Positions 16,370 through 24,341 of a stretch of 35,531 nt of DNA are shown in pieces (position 1 is the first letter of the stretch; each line of letters begins with the position of its first letter). The notes beneath the pieces are model-generated. The model saw only the letters and a program-made list of their open reading frames with translations, did no database searches and was not told where the DNA came from. The translations under genes were made by a program, and so were the position numbers. Origin of the DNA: an uncultured Rhodospirillaceae bacterium. Lineage in GTDB: Bacteria; Pseudomonadota; Alphaproteobacteria; UBA8366; GCA-2717185. Where the stretch lies: assembly GCA_913044215.1 (NCBI GenBank), contig CAJWOT010000010.1:1-35531 (forward strand), given 5' to 3'.

Positions 16370-16841
16370 ATGTGGGACGACGTAACAATCGCCCGGGGCG
16401 CTGCATGTGTTCGGCGTGGTGTTGTGGATCGGCGGCGTCGGCTTCGTGACAACGGTCCTGCTGCCAGCGGTCCGACGCATGAAAGATCCGGCAGAGCGCG
16501 TCGCCTTTTTCGAAGCGTTCGAGGGTCGTTTCGCCTGGCAGGCCCGGTTCACCACGCTGTTGGTGGAGGCAACTGGGTTTTACATGGCCGATGCCTGGGA
16601 CCTCTGGGATCGCTTCGCACAGCCAGTTTTCTGGTGGATTCATGCGATGGTCGCGATCTGGGTGGTCTTCACCGTGATGCTGTTCGTCGCCGAACCATTG
16701 TTCGTGCATCGCTGGTTCCTCGCGCGGGCGCGGATGAAACCAATCGAAACATTCCGCCTGATCGAACGGATGCATTGGTTTCTGCTGGCCGTGAGCCTGA
16801 TGACCGTGTTGGGCGCTGTCGCGGGCATACACGCAGGGTAA
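16370..16841 (+). pseudogene. CopD-like four-helix membrane protein with a +1 frameshift
   Basis: ATG 16370 begins MWDDVTIAR, then the frame is lost in a GGGG run at 16395-16398. Removing one G gives MWDDVTIARALHVFGVVLWI, joining smoothly to the remaining frame, which runs to 16841. The restored protein is 156 aa with about four hydrophobic helices, and histidines in HVFGVVLWIGG, WWIHAMVAIW and MHWFLL, resembling CopD/HemJ-like haem-binding membrane proteins. The downstream part alone could start at GTG 16407, but that has no ribosome-binding site and loses the first histidine. Either a true frameshift or a homopolymer sequencing error. Function unknown. Confidence 0.75.
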
Positions 16842-16924
16842 CGCCTCTGGAAGTATCATAATGCTGCCACAGTCGCGGAGAACGATACCGTCCGGTCACA
16901 CAGGTTGGGTGGCGCTATCGCGTT

Positions 16925-16929
16925 GGAGA
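16925..16929 (+). promoter_or_regulatory. Ribosome-binding site before the TAG-interrupted L,D-transpeptidase
   Basis: GGAGA 8-9 bases before ATG 16938. It indicates that this ATG, followed immediately by TAG, is the ancestral start codon. Confidence 0.55.
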
Positions 16930-16937
16930 TTCGGGGC

Positions 16938-17663
16938 ATGTAGGCGTTCTTTGCCATTTTCCTAACCATAGTGGTTGCCCTGCCAAGCGATCTGGCGGCG
17001 CAGGGCAATATCGGCAAGGGCTGCGCGCTTGTGGTCACCAATCGTGTGGCGTCGGTCATCGCCGAGCGTTTGGCTGCGGCTGGATTTCGGCTGGGTGCTC
17101 CGGTGTTCGTTCGAATTTTCAAGAAAGAGGGTGAGCTTGAAATTTGGTTGGAGCGCCGAAACGGTCAATTTACCTTATTCAAGGCATACAAGATTTGTAA
17201 TTTTTCCGGTGAGCTCGGTCCCAAGCAGAAAGAAGGTGACGATCAATCGCCAGAAGGGTTCTATTTCGTCACACCGGCAAGCCTCAATCCGTGGAGCCGT
17301 TACCACCTGTCCTTCAATCTTGGTTATCCTAACCGGTACGATCGACTACACGCGCGGACAGGCAGCGCTCTCATGGTTCATGGCGATTGCGTATCGATTG
17401 GCTGCTACCCGATGGGTGAAACCGAGATCGAGGAGATCTATACGATCGTGGAAGCGGCTTTGCGCGGTGGCCAGCCGTTCTTCCGTGTTCACGCTTTCCC
17501 CTTCCGCATGACAGAAGCCAACATGAGCAATCACGCGGTGTCGGTATGGAAAGATTTCTGGCTGAACCTTAAGCAAGGTTACGACCATTTCGAAACGCTC
17601 CGCCGTCCACCCAACGTGAGTGTCGATCTGAAGCGAAAGCTATCCACCTTCGAGCCATCATGA
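16938..17663 (+). pseudogene. YafK-type L,D-transpeptidase with a stop at codon 2
   Basis: Periplasmic peptidoglycan-remodelling enzyme of the YkuD fold. The catalytic motif HGDCVSIGCYPM is intact (His137 and Cys145 counted from GTG 16971), and the YafK-like neighbourhood (ICNFSGELGPK, SPEGFYFV, SRYHLSFNLGYPN) is present. The frame from ATG 16938 reads Met, TAG, then AFFAIFLTIVVALPSDLAAQ, a perfect signal peptide apart from the stop, which probably replaced AAG (Lys). The only later start is GTG 16971, which deletes most of the signal peptide and would leave the enzyme in the cytoplasm. So the gene is probably inactive, or the base is an error. Catalytic domain otherwise undamaged, suggesting a recent event. 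Confidence 0.75.
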
Positions 17664-17671
17664 TCGTCGTT

Positions 17672-17704
17672 GCAAACAAAACGGGCGGGGTCGCCGCCGC
17701 CCGT
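17672..17704 (-). terminator. Rho-independent terminator after the cyclase-family gene
   Basis: ACGGGCGG (17681-17688) and CCGCCCGT (17697-17704) form an 8-bp stem with an 8-base loop. On the minus strand the stem is followed by TTTTGTTTG, a usable U-tract. It lies 24 bases after the cyclase stop. It may also stop transcription arriving from the plus strand. Confidence 0.7.
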
Positions 17705-17727
17705 TATCGCTTCGATTTGCAATCCGA

Positions 17728-18813
17728 TTAGTAGATTGCGACCGGAACGCCGATCGAACCCGTCGCGCCCTTAATGGGCACCGGCGAGTAGACATACATG
17801 AAGGTGTAGACACCCGCGTCGGCCAGCGCCTTCAGCTTCAGATTCTCTTGGTTGACGATACCGTGCCGGGTCTGCAGGTAGTTGTGGACGCAGAAGATGC
17901 AGCCAGCGGGCACTTCGTTCTTTGTGCCCTTGCCCGGAACCGGGTCGGTCGCCGGCCAGGTGTCCCCGCCCGTTACGCCGGCCTTGACCTCTTCAGCGAT
18001 CCAGCGCGCGACGTCCATGCCGACGCCGGGGCAGCCATTGTTGTATTTGGCGTTGTCGACGATCCAATATTTCTCCCAGCCATAGCGGAACAGGATTGCG
18101 TCGCCTTCCTGGAACTTGAAGTTTTCCATGCCTTGGCGTTTCAGCGCCTTGCGGACGTCGGCCATGGTGGCGACTTCGCCGGCTTCCATCGATTCGACGC
18201 CGCGCGCGCCGGCAAGGTCAATCAGGATGCCGCGGGCGATGATCGGATGTAGCTTTTCGGTGCCGAGCTTGCGCAACCCGTAGGCACCGCCCATTTCTGC
18301 CGCCGTGAAGCCGTTGTACCAGCGCATGTTATTCAGGTCGCCGGGGGCGCCGAGCTGCACACCGATATGCCCAAGACCATCGAACTGGGTGCCAACTTGG
18401 CCAATTTCTGTCGCCAGGAATTCGTCGTTATACATGAGCTTGCTGGCGCCGAAGGGGCCGCCGGTCGGGTTGCCCGGAATGCGCATGCTGAATTTGCGCG
18501 CGCCGAACAGGGGCATGTCGGCGGTATATGCGTGACCGATCTTCATCGTTTTGCCATGCTGGACCATGGAGAAGGCGCGCAGCACGACGGCGGGTTTCTT
18601 GTACCAGTTCGTCGAGCCGGCTTCATCACCTTCACCCCAAATCGGATGCGGCCACCATTTCGAGCCAAGTGGCGTCTCCATGACGTCGCCATCGACCCAA
18701 GGGGCACCTTTACAATCCTTCCAGTTCTCGGCGCTGCACTCGGCGGACGCGCCGCTGGCAGTGAAACAGAGTGCGACCGCAGCTGCAGCCGAAAGCATGT
18801 AGCCCGATTTCAT
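17728..18813 (-). CDS. Exported cyclase-family protein (kynurenine formamidase-like fold)
   Basis: Putative metal-dependent hydrolase of the Cyclase family (361 aa). Residues 1-24 are a Sec signal peptide ending GASA/EC, so it is periplasmic. The metal-binding segment reads QVGTQFDGLGHIG, where most family members have HxGTHxDxxxH; the aspartate and last histidine remain but the central histidine is glutamine, as in a subset of the family. Start 18813 is preceded by GGGAGGT, which decides against the in-frame start 15 bases upstream. It follows the ATP-grasp gene's terminator and has its own palindrome upstream, so it is probably an independent unit. Substrate unknown; amide, lactone or ester hydrolysis is plausible. 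Confidence 0.85.
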   Translation of the reverse strand: MKSGYMLSAAAAVALCFTASGASAECSAENWKDCKGAPWVDGDVMETPLGSKWWPHPIWGEGDEAGSTNWYKKPAVVLRAFSMVQHGKTMKIGHAYTADMPLFGARKFSMRIPGNPTGGPFGASKLMYNDEFLATEIGQVGTQFDGLGHIGVQLGAPGDLNNMRWYNGFTAAEMGGAYGLRKLGTEKLHPIIARGILIDLAGARGVESMEAGEVATMADVRKALKRQGMENFKFQEGDAILFRYGWEKYWIVDNAKYNNGCPGVGMDVARWIAEEVKAGVTGGDTWPATDPVPGKGTKNEVPAGCIFCVHNYLQTRHGIVNQENLKLKALADAGVYTFMYVYSPVPIKGATGSIGVPVAIY

Positions 18814-18873
18814 CGTGATACCTCCCATAACTGTTTTCTAGTAACAGATTGACCGACAAACGAAACGATAAAT

Positions 18874-18891
18874 TTAGTACCGGTTTACTAA
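18874..18891 (-). promoter_or_regulatory. Palindromic operator candidate upstream of the cyclase gene
   Basis: TTAGTA (18874-18879) and TACTAA (18886-18891) are perfect inverted arms around CCGGTT, in AT-rich DNA 61 bases before the cyclase ATG. Symmetry and position fit a dimeric repressor site. Confidence 0.4.
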
Positions 18892-18910
18892 GAGGCACGA
18901 TATCACGAGC

Positions 18911-18954
18911 GTGGAAAAACGGAACCCCGGCGCGGGGGATTTGCACCGGGGTTC
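18911..18954 (-). terminator. Rho-independent terminator after the ATP-grasp gene
   Basis: GAACCCCGG (18922-18930) pairs with CCGGGGTTC (18946-18954) around a 15-base loop. On the minus strand this is followed by CGTTTTTCC. A competing small hairpin, CCCCG-GCG-CGGGG (18925-18937), overlaps one arm. It lies 50 bases beyond the ATP-grasp stop. Confidence 0.75.
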
Positions 18955-19003
18955 GTCGGAGGGCCGTTGGTCACAGGCGTGACCTAGCCTCCTGAATAGA
19001 GCC

Positions 19004-19972
19004 TTACTCTGCCGCGACGGCGACTGCGGGTGCTTGCTGGGAGAGTTCTTGGTCCAAGAATTTTGCGAGCGCGCGCATGCCGGCCCGTGGCGTGTCAGAA
19101 ATCGCCGCAAGGGCTTCGGCGTCATCGTTGTAGTTCGTGTTGGTATTGACGTCGTATGTCCACGCCATCCCGTCGCTGTCGACGATCATTTCGATGCCGG
19201 ATACTTCGATACCGTTGGCAGCGAGGAACTGTTCGTACTTCCCGATGTTTGAATGCGAAAAGTCATTCAGGATTTCGAACATCGGACCCGGAACCTCACC
19301 GACAGGGCAGGCCTGATCTTCGATCTGGCAAACATCGGCGGGGCAAAGCTCGAAGCCCTTGGAGGTATCGACCTTGACCGCGTAGAGGAATTTTCCGCTG
19401 ACAAATTCGCACCGAATGATCGACTTGTCGGCCGACTCGATGAATTGCTGTATCAGCGTCGTGCCATCACGGCCGGCGTCGTAGTCTGCACTCTCCAGAT
19501 ACCTGTCGAGAGCCTCGACCGATTGAAAGAGCTGAACCCCCGCACCTTTGCCACCGCGGTTCGGCTTGAGCATCAAAGGGAACCCGAATTGGGCTGCCGC
19601 GTCGCGCACCGCTTTCGGACCGACGGCAACCATGGTCTTTGGTACGCGGATACCGAACGCCTCCAGTGCGGCGTACTGCTTGACCTTGCTGATCTCAAGT
19701 TCCAGGGCCCGGCTGTCGTTCACGACGCGCCGGCCATGTGCGCCCAGCCAGGACAAAACGCTGGCGGTGTATTCCGGCGCATGGACATGACCGCGGGTGT
19801 GCGAGGAGGCACTCATTCGGTTGTAGAAAACACCATCGGGCGGCGGGCTGGAGAAGTTGAAGAATCCACTATCGAGATGCCATTCGGTGTAGGGCGTACC
19901 CAAATCCTCCAGCGCATTTCGCAGGGGCGGCAACCAGGCACCGTTCTCGTGGATGATATACACCTTATTCAT
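19004..19972 (-). CDS. ATP-grasp ligase (RimK-like)
   Basis: Predicted cytosolic ATP-dependent carboxylate-amine/thiol ligase (322 aa). The N-terminal domain (about residues 1-95) contains NRMSASSHTRGH, a segment typical of RimK-like pre-ATP-grasp domains. The ATP-grasp core has a P-loop-like lysine stretch (FPLMLKPNRGGKGAGVQLF) and ends in the metal-binding motif YDVNTNTNYN. ATG 19972 has AGGGA 8 bases upstream. It is divergent from a class III aminotransferase, with a palindrome in its leader, and is closed by a strong terminator. Its partner substrates are unknown: the family joins amino acids to proteins, cofactors or small metabolites. Not a biotin carboxylase or D-Ala ligase by length and motifs. 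Confidence 0.82.
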   Translation of the reverse strand: MNKVYIIHENGAWLPPLRNALEDLGTPYTEWHLDSGFFNFSSPPPDGVFYNRMSASSHTRGHVHAPEYTASVLSWLGAHGRRVVNDSRALELEISKVKQYAALEAFGIRVPKTMVAVGPKAVRDAAAQFGFPLMLKPNRGGKGAGVQLFQSVEALDRYLESADYDAGRDGTTLIQQFIESADKSIIRCEFVSGKFLYAVKVDTSKGFELCPADVCQIEDQACPVGEVPGPMFEILNDFSHSNIGKYEQFLAANGIEVSGIEMIVDSDGMAWTYDVNTNTNYNDDAEALAAISDTPRAGMRALAKFLDQELSQQAPAVAVAAE

Positions 19973-19997
19973 AACACTGTCCCTGTGTGGCCATTCG

Positions 19998-20024
19998 TTT
20001 AATACGAAAATTTTGTGTATTAAA
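19998..20024. promoter_or_regulatory. Long perfect palindrome in the ATP-grasp/aminotransferase intergenic region
   Basis: TTTAATAC (19998-20005) and GTATTAAA (20017-20024) are perfect 8-bp inverted arms; the spacer contains the self-complementary AAAATTTT. It starts 26 bases upstream of the ATP-grasp ATG and 173 bases before the aminotransferase start, in an AT-rich island. It probably binds a dimeric regulator controlling the ligase, perhaps both genes. Confidence 0.5.
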
Positions 20025-20196
20025 TTTGTTAAGGCGAAAGGTAGTGTGGAAATTGCCGATGTAAAGGGTTTTCGGTGTCACCAGTTTGTGAGCAGTCGGA
20101 CTTGAAGGGCCGCACGGTCGTTTCATTTGAACAACGGGTCGGTGTAGAATGCCGCTCCGGTTGCTCTGCAACTGCAAACCAATCCGAGGAAACGCC

Positions 20197-21585
20197 ATGA
20201 AGGATCTGCCGAATTCACCGGAAAGCCGTGATATCGCGACGGTTCTGCACGCCTACACGAACCTGAAGACCCACCAGGAAACCGGTCCGATGGTGATCCG
20301 TAAGGGCAAGGGTATCCGCGTCTACGACGATAGCGGTAAGGACTATATCGAGGGTATGGCGGGGCTGTGGTGCACGTCGCTTGGTTTCGGCGAGGAGCGA
20401 TTGGTCGAAGCGGCAACCAAGCAAATGCGGGAATTGCCATTTTATCACGTTTTCGCTTCGAAAACGCATCATCCGGCGATCGAGTTGGCCGAACGATTGA
20501 TTGCGCTTGCCCCGGTGCCGATGTCGAAGGCGTTCTTCGCCAATTCCGGCTCGGAAGCCAACGATTCCATGGTCAAGCTGGTCTGGTACTACAACAACGC
20601 GTTGGGCCGGCCGGAGAAGAAGAAGATCATCAGCCGGTTGAAGGGCTATCACGGTGTCACCGTTGCTGCGGCTAGCATGACCGGCCTGCCGGCCAACCAC
20701 ATGGATTTCGATCTGCCGATAGCCAACATCATCCATGCCGACTGTCCGCATCACTATCGCTTCGGCGCGTCCGGCGAGTCGGAAGAGGATTTCGCCACGC
20801 GGCTTGCGGAGAGCCTTGAGAAACAGATTCAGGAGGAGGGGCCGGAGACGGTTGCCGCCTTCATCGCGGAACCGGTGATGGGCGCCGGCGGCGTGATTGT
20901 CCCGCCGAAAACGTACTTCGAGAAGATCCAGGCGGTTCTCAAGAAGTACGATGTGCTTATGGTTGCCGATGAAGTGATCTGCGGCTTCGGCCGAACCGGG
21001 AACATGTTTGGGTCCGAGACGCTCAACATACAACCCGACATCATGACCATGGCGAAGGCTCTATCGTCTGCCTATCTGCCGATTTCGGCAGTATTGATCA
21101 ACGAGAAGATCTTCGACGCGATCAGCACGAATAGCGACAAGATCGGGACCTTCGGGCATGGTTTCACCTATTCAGGGCACCCGGTTCCGGCCGCCGTTGC
21201 GGTCGAGACACTCAAGATCTACGAGGATCGCGATATCCTTGGGCATGTCCGAAGCGTGATGGGCCGCTTCCAGACCAGGCTGCGGAGCTATAGCGATCAT
21301 CCGCTGGTCGGTGAGACTCGCGGTGTCGGGCTTGTCGGTGCCATCGAGCTTGTTCGGAACAAGGAAACGCGGGAATCATTCGACCCGTCTCACGGCGTTG
21401 GCGCCTACGTGTCCGCTCAGGCGCAGGACCATGGTCTCATCGTCCGTGCCATGGGCGATTCCGTTGCCTTCTCGCCGCCGCTGATCATCAGCGAGGCAGA
21501 GATCGACGATATGTTCGATCGGTTCGAAAAGGGACTGGAAGCCGGTACCTTAATGGCGGCGGGATTAACCCAGGCGGCGGAATAG
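20197..21585 (+). CDS. Class III (omega) aminotransferase
   Basis: PLP-dependent transaminase (462 aa) of the omega-amino-acid:pyruvate/putrescine type. Landmarks: WCTSLGFG (residues 58-65, substrate pocket), SGSEAND at 117-123 (phosphate binding), YHGVT at 151-155, Asp258 in VADEVICGFGRTG (pairs with the pyridine nitrogen) and Lys287 in AKALSSAYLP (Schiff base). ATG 20197 follows GAGGAA by 6 bases; the in-frame ATG at 20149 is rejected. It is divergent from the ATP-grasp gene. hemA follows 136 bases later on the same strand and may be separately expressed. It would transfer an amino group from an amine or omega-amino acid to pyruvate or a similar keto acid. Confidence 0.93.
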   Translation: MKDLPNSPESRDIATVLHAYTNLKTHQETGPMVIRKGKGIRVYDDSGKDYIEGMAGLWCTSLGFGEERLVEAATKQMRELPFYHVFASKTHHPAIELAERLIALAPVPMSKAFFANSGSEANDSMVKLVWYYNNALGRPEKKKIISRLKGYHGVTVAAASMTGLPANHMDFDLPIANIIHADCPHHYRFGASGESEEDFATRLAESLEKQIQEEGPETVAAFIAEPVMGAGGVIVPPKTYFEKIQAVLKKYDVLMVADEVICGFGRTGNMFGSETLNIQPDIMTMAKALSSAYLPISAVLINEKIFDAISTNSDKIGTFGHGFTYSGHPVPAAVAVETLKIYEDRDILGHVRSVMGRFQTRLRSYSDHPLVGETRGVGLVGAIELVRNKETRESFDPSHGVGAYVSAQAQDHGLIVRAMGDSVAFSPPLIISEAEIDDMFDRFEKGLEAGTLMAAGLTQAAE

Positions 21586-21721
21586 GCTGGAAGATTCTCG
21601 GCGCGACACCGCGTGCCTGTGGCATTTTGGCTGTGGCGGAGTTTTGCAATTAAGCTAGTTTTAAGGTTAACCAAGCAAATACCTGTGAGAATGAGGCTTT
21701 GGACGCCGTGAAGTTGCTAGC

Positions 21722-22933
21722 GTGAACTATCAAGACTTCTTTTCTGACAAACTGTCCGAACTCAGAAATTCCGGTGACTACCGGGTGTTTGCGGATCTGG
21801 AGCGCGAAGCGGGCGCCTATCCCAAGGCGGTTTTTCGTGAAGGCGGGCAGGAATCGCCCGTCAACGTGTGGTGCTCGAACGATTATCTGGGCCAGGGTCA
21901 GAACCCGGACGTCATCGCGGCCATGCACGAAGCGCTGGACCATTGCGGCGCCGGTGCCGGCGGTACGCGCAATATCTCCGGCACGAACCACTACCATGTC
22001 CTGCTGGAGCAGGAGCTGGCCGACCTGCATCAGCGCGAGGCGGCACTTCTGTTCACCTCGGGCTATGTGGCCAACATGACCACCTTGTCGACGCTGGGTA
22101 TGCGCATGCCCGGCTGCCTACTTTATTCAGATGCCTGGAATCACAACTCGATGATCGAGGGCATCCGGCATAGCCGCGCCGAGAAACGAATTTTCAAGCA
22201 CAACGACCCGGCCGATCTCGACCGGCTGATGCGCGCCGACGATCCGGATGCGCCGAAGATTGTCGTCTTCGAATCGGTCTATTCGATGGATGGCGACATC
22301 GCGCCGATCGGCGAAATTCTCGATGTCTGCGAGAAATACAACGCGCTCAGCTATCTGGATGAAGTTCATGCCGTCGGCATGTATGGTGCGACTGGAGGCG
22401 GCGTCGCGGAGCGCGACGGGGTGATGGATCGCGTTTCGGTGATGCAGGGAACCCTCGCGAAAGGTTTTGGCGTGGTCGGCGGCTATATTGCCGCGACCCG
22501 GGAATTGATCGATTTCGTCCGCAGTTTTGGCAACGGATTCATCTTCACGACCTCAATGCCGCCATCCGTGGCAGCCGGAGCGCTCGCCAGCGTCAAATAT
22601 GTGCGGGACGCGCAGCATTTGCGCGATAAGCATCAGGAACGGGCAGCGACCCTCAAGGCCAAGCTGGGGAAAGCTGGCATCCCTGTGATGCCCTCCGTCA
22701 GCCATATTGTACCGGTGCTGGTCGGCGATCCACGGCTGTGCAAGCTGGCGAGCGATGCGCTGATGGACCGTTTCAACATCTATGTCCAGCCGATCAACTA
22801 TCCGACGGTGGCGCGCGGTACCGAGCGGCTGCGCATCACGCCGACGCCGCAGCATACCGACGCGATGATGGATGACCTGGTTGCAGCGCTGGTCGATATC
22901 TGGGGCGATTTATCATTGAAGTGGGCGGCCTAA
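21722..22933 (+). CDS. hemA: 5-aminolevulinate synthase
   Basis: Catalyses glycine + succinyl-CoA to 5-aminolevulinate, CO2 and CoA, the first step of tetrapyrrole synthesis in alphaproteobacteria. The 403-aa protein has the ALAS-specific start ([15 protein letters not shown]), the CoA/glycine-site segment [17 protein letters not shown] (Thr82 corresponds to the ALAS-specific threonine), His141, Asp213/His216 (YLDEVHAVG) and PLP lysine Lys247 in [15 protein letters not shown]. These exclude the related KBL and BioF enzymes. The start is GTG 21722 with a modest GAAG box. No FNR-type site is obvious in the 136-base leader. Probably the housekeeping copy, although a dedicated secondary-metabolism copy cannot be excluded from this window alone. 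Confidence 0.95.
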   Translation: MNYQDFFSDKLSELRNSGDYRVFADLEREAGAYPKAVFREGGQESPVNVWCSNDYLGQGQNPDVIAAMHEALDHCGAGAGGTRNISGTNHYHVLLEQELADLHQREAALLFTSGYVANMTTLSTLGMRMPGCLLYSDAWNHNSMIEGIRHSRAEKRIFKHNDPADLDRLMRADDPDAPKIVVFESVYSMDGDIAPIGEILDVCEKYNALSYLDEVHAVGMYGATGGGVAERDGVMDRVSVMQGTLAKGFGVVGGYIAATRELIDFVRSFGNGFIFTTSMPPSVAAGALASVKYVRDAQHLRDKHQERAATLKAKLGKAGIPVMPSVSHIVPVLVGDPRLCKLASDALMDRFNIYVQPINYPTVARGTERLRITPTPQHTDAMMDDLVAALVDIWGDLSLKWAA

Positions 22934-22997
22934 ATCGCTTTCAGGCCCCCCTTGTAGATCGCGCAATTGGGTGATGAAAATTGTCGGCGATGGGCCA

Positions 22998-23003
22998 TAT
23001 AAT
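22998..23003 (+). promoter_or_regulatory. Possible -10 box for the PadR-like regulator
   Basis: A perfect TATAAT 29 bases before ATG 23033. No -35 of good quality lies at the normal spacing, so support is limited. Confidence 0.3.
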
Positions 23004-23032
23004 GGGTCATCGTAGCGGCAAAGGTCTTGGGC

Positions 23033-23560
23033 ATGTACCGGGATAATACCCTCATACCGACCGAAGCGGTTCGCTTGGCGGCGCTTGGCAGCCTCGCGGA
23101 AGGCGACAAGCAGTATGCCGAATTGGCGAGTGGAATCAGGTATTTCGTGGCACGCATCACCGGGCCATCGCTCGACCTTCTGGGTAGTTCGTTGGAACTG
23201 CTGAATTATGAAGGCTTGGCGGTTCCCGCCGATGGCGGATCCGTCAAAGACAGCGCGATCCTGCAGATAACGCCAGCAGGCCGGGAGGCCTTCCAGACTT
23301 TGATGACCTCCAATGTCCGCGCGCCCGTCAATGAAGTGAGCAAGCTGGTGATCGCGCTGAAGATGCGGTTCCTGCATTTACTGTCGGAAGAGGATCGCCG
23401 CGATCAGGCGGATATGCTGTCCGAAATGTGTGAGACCGAACTGGCGCGGCTCAACGAGTTGCGCAGTGGATACAGTCAGGAACCTCTTGCGCAATGGCTG
23501 GATTTGGAAATAAGCCAACTGCAGCAGCGTCTCGACTGGTTCGAGACGCTCGACGCTTAG
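23033..23560 (+). CDS. PadR-like winged-helix transcriptional regulator
   Basis: A 175-residue DNA-binding protein. Residues about 8-85 fit a winged helix (VRLAALGSLAEGDKQYAELA, LLGSSLELLNYEGLAV as recognition helix and start of the wing, then ITPAGREAFQ). The C-terminal half is helical (DMLSEMCETELARLNEL, ISQLQQRLDWFE), as in PadR dimerisation helices. ATG 23033 has AAAGG 8 bases upstream and is preferred to TTG 23027. It lies 99 bases after hemA on the same strand; whether it regulates hemA, the palindromes at 18874 and 19998, or the SDR downstream is unknown. PadR is the best match; a MarR-type winged helix is the alternative. Confidence 0.65.
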   Translation: MYRDNTLIPTEAVRLAALGSLAEGDKQYAELASGIRYFVARITGPSLDLLGSSLELLNYEGLAVPADGGSVKDSAILQITPAGREAFQTLMTSNVRAPVNEVSKLVIALKMRFLHLLSEEDRRDQADMLSEMCETELARLNELRSGYSQEPLAQWLDLEISQLQQRLDWFETLDA

Positions 23561-23567
23561 TCTCCTT

Positions 23568-24320
23568 TTAGAATACGTGCTGCCCGCCGGTGACGAATAT
23601 TTCCGTACCGGTGACGTAGCCGAAATCTTCGGTACAAAGGCGGTAAACGCAGCCCGCGACCTCGTCCGGCGTGCCCATGCGGTGCATGGGAATACGGTTG
23701 ATTAGCGGTTCGTATTCCGCTCCGATCATTTCCGTCTCGATTTCGCCGGGAGCGACGGCATTTACCCGCACGCCAAGCTGTGCGAATTCCACCGCCATCT
23801 CGCGGGTTAGGGCAGACAAGGCGGCCTTCGAGGTCGAATAGGCCGATCCGGCGAACGGATGGATCGCGTGACCGGCGATCGAGGTGATGTTGACCACGCC
23901 GGCGCCGGTATCCTTGGCGCCGCGGCCCAGGGCGCCAGCGAAGCCCCGCGCCAGTATGAGCGGAGCGAACAGGTTCAGTTCGAAGACTTCTCGCCAGCGC
24001 TCGATATCGCCGTTGAGGCATCCAAGGCGTTCTTTATAGGGCGTTTTTGGCGAGACCGCGGCGTTGTTGACCAACGCGTGCAAAGCGTCGTCACCGAGGA
24101 AATCGTTGGCTTCGGCAATAAATGCGTCAACCGACCCGACATCTGACAGGTCCGTCGGGAAGTGATACGCCCAATTCGGATCGCGTTTGCAATGTTCCGG
24201 AATGTCGTCCCGGCTGCAACTGATGATGCGCCAGCCTTCATTGGAAAAGCGCTGTACGGTGGCATGGCCAATACCGCGGCTGGCGCCGGTCAAGACGACG
24301 GTTTTTCGCTGCTCAGCCAT
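23568..24320 (-). CDS. Short-chain dehydrogenase/reductase (SDR)
   Basis: NAD(P)-dependent oxidoreductase (250 aa), classical SDR. It has the cofactor motif TGASRGIG (residues 11-18), the NNAA motif (85-88), and the catalytic Ser147, Tyr161 and Lys165 (NITSIAG; SAYSTSKAAL). The C-terminus closes with GTEIFVTGGQHVF. It is convergent with the PadR-like gene, with only 7 bases between stops, and follows the CDF gene on the same strand by about 20 bases, so it could be the last gene of a pdxH-CDF-SDR transcript. Substrate specificity is not predictable. Confidence 0.92.
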   Translation of the reverse strand: MAEQRKTVVLTGASRGIGHATVQRFSNEGWRIISCSRDDIPEHCKRDPNWAYHFPTDLSDVGSVDAFIAEANDFLGDDALHALVNNAAVSPKTPYKERLGCLNGDIERWREVFELNLFAPLILARGFAGALGRGAKDTGAGVVNITSIAGHAIHPFAGSAYSTSKAALSALTREMAVEFAQLGVRVNAVAPGEIETEMIGAEYEPLINRIPMHRMGTPDEVAGCVYRLCTEDFGYVTGTEIFVTGGQHVF

Positions 24321-24341
24321 CCATTTTCCTAGCCGCTGTGG

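Noticed and set aside
15364-16452. Longer 362-residue version of the MBL hydrolase
   Set aside because: The extra 70 residues are low-complexity and run through the intergenic region; a strong ribosome-binding site sits immediately before 16242.
21586-21721. FNR or haem-responsive site in the hemA leader
   Set aside because: No TTGAT-N4-ATCAA or similar symmetric site; only an 8-bp GGTTAACC palindrome, which can occur by chance.
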